DNA of 64,000 nucleotides from Clostridium pascui (GTDB lineage Bacteria > Bacillota > Clostridia > Clostridiales > Clostridiaceae), in assembly GCF_016908015.1 (NCBI RefSeq), contig NZ_JAFBDB010000001.1, positions 310,001 through 374,000 of the forward strand, written 5' to 3'. Positions within the stretch are counted from its first letter, which is position 1. Each line of letters begins with the position of its first letter. Positions 62,237-64,000 of this stretch are shown in pieces. A model generated the notes under the pieces. That model worked only from the letters and a program-made list of their open reading frames with translations, had not been told where the DNA came from and ran no database searches. The translations under genes were made by a program, and so were the position numbers.

Positions 62237-63592
62237 ATGGCTTTTGAAGGATTAGCTTCTAAGCTTCAAGAAACTTTAAAAAAGCTTAAAGGTAAGGGAA
62301 AACTTACAGAAAAAGATATAAAGGAAGCCATGAGAGAAGTAAAACTTGCTCTCTTAGAAGCAGATGTTAATTATAAAATAGTTAAGGACTTCGTGAAAAA
62401 AGTAAGTGAGAAATCTATGGGGAACGAGGTGTTAGAAAGTTTAACACCTGGTCAGCAAGTAATAAAAATAGTAAATGAAGAACTTGTAGAACTTATGGGA
62501 ACCACAGAAAGTCAAATAAATTTTGCTCAAAATAATATCACTGTAATAATGCTTGTAGGGTTGCAAGGTGCTGGTAAAACCACGCTAGCTGGAAAACTTG
62601 CTCTTCAGTTAAAGAAGAAAAATAAAAAACCATTACTTGCAGCTTGTGATATATATAGACCTGCCGCAATAAAGCAGTTACAAGTAGTAGGAAAACAAAT
62701 AGATATTCCTGTATTTTCTTTAGGAGACAAAGTAAGTCCTATAGATATTTCTAAAGCTGCTATAAAGCATGCTAAGGACAATAACTTAAATGTAGTTATA
62801 ATAGATACTGCAGGAAGATTACATATAGATGAAGAGTTGATGAAGGAACTGCAAGATGTTAAAGAAGGCGTAAACCCTGATGAAATACTTCTTGTAGTAG
62901 ATGCAATGACAGGACAGGATGCAGTAAATGTAGCGGAAAGTTTCAATAGTAAATTAGATGTTACAGGAGTTGTACTCACAAAGTTAGATGGTGACACTAG
63001 GGGTGGAGCAGCCCTTTCTATAAAGGCTATTACTGGAAAACCTATAAAATTTGTAGGTATAGGCGAAAAGATGAATGACTTTGAAGTTTTTCATCCAGAT
63101 AGAATGGCATCTCGAATACTGGGTATGGGAGATGTATTGACTTTAATAGAAAAAGCTCAACAAGCAATAGACGAAAAGGAAGCTGAAAAACTTGGCAATC
63201 GTCTTATGAATCAAGAATTTAATTTAGAGGATTTCCAACAGGCAATGCAGCAAATGAAAAACTTGGGGCCTTTAAATAAAATAGTAGAAATGATTCCTGG
63301 TATAAACACTAAGGAACTTCAAGGTGTAGATCTTAGCCAAGGTGAAAAAGAACTTAAAAAAACTGAGGCTATTATAGGTTCTATGACTATTAAAGAAAGA
63401 AGAAATCCTTCCTTAGTAAGCGGCTCTTCTTCAAGAAAGAAGAGAATAGCTAGTGGATCAGGCACAACTATTCAAGATATTAATAAACTTTTAAAGCAAT
63501 TTGAAGAAATGAAAAAAATGATGAAGCAAATGAAGGGAATGCAAAAAGGCTTTATGAAGAAAAAAGGCCTATTTGGAAAATTACCTTTCTAA
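62237..63592 (+). CDS. ffh: Signal recognition particle protein
   Basis: A 451-residue SRP54. N domain 1-95, G domain with GLQGAGKTTLAGKLALQL, DTAGRLHIDEELM and TKLDGDTRGGAAL, then the Met-rich M domain (about 300-451, QQAMQQMKNLGPLNK and a KKMMKQMKGMQKGFMKK tail) that binds signal peptides and 4.5S RNA. GGGAGG precedes the ATG. Confidence 0.96.
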   Translation: MAFEGLASKLQETLKKLKGKGKLTEKDIKEAMREVKLALLEADVNYKIVKDFVKKVSEKSMGNEVLESLTPGQQVIKIVNEELVELMGTTESQINFAQNNITVIMLVGLQGAGKTTLAGKLALQLKKKNKKPLLAACDIYRPAAIKQLQVVGKQIDIPVFSLGDKVSPIDISKAAIKHAKDNNLNVVIIDTAGRLHIDEELMKELQDVKEGVNPDEILLVVDAMTGQDAVNVAESFNSKLDVTGVVLTKLDGDTRGGAALSIKAITGKPIKFVGIGEKMNDFEVFHPDRMASRILGMGDVLTLIEKAQQAIDEKEAEKLGNRLMNQEFNLEDFQQAMQQMKNLGPLNKIVEMIPGINTKELQGVDLSQGEKELKKTEAIIGSMTIKERRNPSLVSGSSSRKKRIASGSGTTIQDINKLLKQFEEMKKMMKQMKGMQKGFMKKKGLFGKLPF

Positions 63593-63631
63593 TATATTAA
63601 ATGTTTTACTTTTTAAAGGAGGTGAAAAAAC

Positions 63632-63889
63632 ATGGCAGTTAAGATAAGACTAAGAAGAATGGGTGCTAAAAAAGCTCCTTTCTATAGAGTTATTGTAGCA
63701 GATTCCAGATCTCCAAGAGATGGAAGATTCATAGATGAAATAGGCTACTACAACCCAATCACTGAACCAGCAACTATAAAGATAGATGAAGAAAAAGCTA
63801 TTCAGTGGGTAAACAATGGTGCTCAACCAACAGATATAGTTAAAAGACTTTTTGACAAGTCTGGCGTTTCAGAGAAGCTTGGCAAGTAA
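63632..63889 (+). CDS. rpsP: 30S ribosomal protein S16
   Basis: An 85-residue S16: [50 protein letters not shown] precedes the ATG. It is followed by khpA as in most Firmicutes. Confidence 0.96.
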   Translation: MAVKIRLRRMGAKKAPFYRVIVADSRSPRDGRFIDEIGYYNPITEPATIKIDEEKAIQWVNNGAQPTDIVKRLFDKSGVSEKLGK

Positions 63890-63905
63890 TATGGGGGTGC
63901 ATTAA

Positions 63906-64000
63906 ATGAAAGAATTAGTTGAAATTATAGCTAAATCATTAGTTGATAGCCCTGATATGGTTCAAGTAAATGAAATAACTGGAGAACAATCAGTAATTTT
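63906..64000 (+). CDS. khpA: KH-domain RNA-binding protein KhpA (YlqC), 5' part only
   Basis: The first 31 codons (MKELVEIIAKSLVDSPDMVQ and on) match KhpA, a small KH protein that pairs with KhpB. ATG 63906 follows GGGGGTG. The gene continues beyond the right edge, so it is truncated by the window. Confidence 0.88.
   Translation, partial: MKELVEIIAKSLVDSPDMVQVNEITGEQSVI

Overview
The DNA is AT-rich and Gram-positive. It carries a spore-former's gene set (spoVM, spoVS, ylbJ, two small acid-soluble spore proteins, a Spo0E-type phosphatase). The housekeeping gene order, gmk-rpoZ-coaBC-priA-def-fmt-rsmB-rlmN-prpC-prkC-rsgA-rpe-thiN and then coaD-ylbJ-tmcAL-pta-ackA-yceD-rpmF-plsX-acpP-rnc-smc-ftsY-ylxM-ffh-rpsP, is that of Clostridium sensu stricto. 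The species cannot be fixed from the window alone.

Positions 1 to about 20,335 are the right part of a prophage with a contractile, PBSX-like tail. It opens inside the tape-measure gene and runs through LysM hub protein, XkdQ-, XkdR- and XkdS-like proteins, baseplate J, YmfQ-like protein, several tail-fibre genes and a beta-propeller protein. A lysis region follows, holding two cassettes (XhlA-amidase-small membrane protein; holin-glucosaminidase). Between the cassettes lie an alpha/beta-type spore DNA-binding protein gene on the minus strand and an intact-looking IS3-family element. Downstream is a compact module that reads as an undescribed type I toxin-antitoxin pair (14.8-15.0 kb): a 37-residue peptide gene under a strong promoter, with a convergent antisense RNA that has its own promoter and terminator. 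A cargo of small, poorly characterised genes (15-20 kb) follows, and the element ends at a 50-nt 3' fragment of a tRNA-Pro(GGG), the likely attachment site. No integrase lies in the window; it should be beyond the left edge.

Positions 20.3-26 kb are a patchwork of small genes: SspH, a Spo0E-like phosphatase, a methyltransferase, an amidase paralogous to the phage lysin, and small hypotheticals. It also holds a 677-bp gene-free stretch with a 232-nt near-symmetric hairpin plus a related repeat copy, a decayed IS200 element, and an aminotransferase.

Positions 26.1-64 kb are dense conserved chromosome. The first block runs from yicC/remA through guanylate kinase, omega subunit, CoA synthesis, replication restart, formyl-Met metabolism, rRNA methylation, the PrpC/PrkC phosphatase-kinase pair and RsgA. 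Next come spoVM, rpmB (minus strand), asp23-fakA-recG, rsmD-coaD, ylbJ and tmcAL (minus strand), pta-ackA, the lipid and ribosome cluster, and finally smc-ftsY-ylxM-ffh-rpsP-khpA, which runs off the right edge. Most genes are tightly packed on the plus strand with clear GGAGG-type ribosome sites. Several starts were moved downstream of the longest open frame to match those sites.
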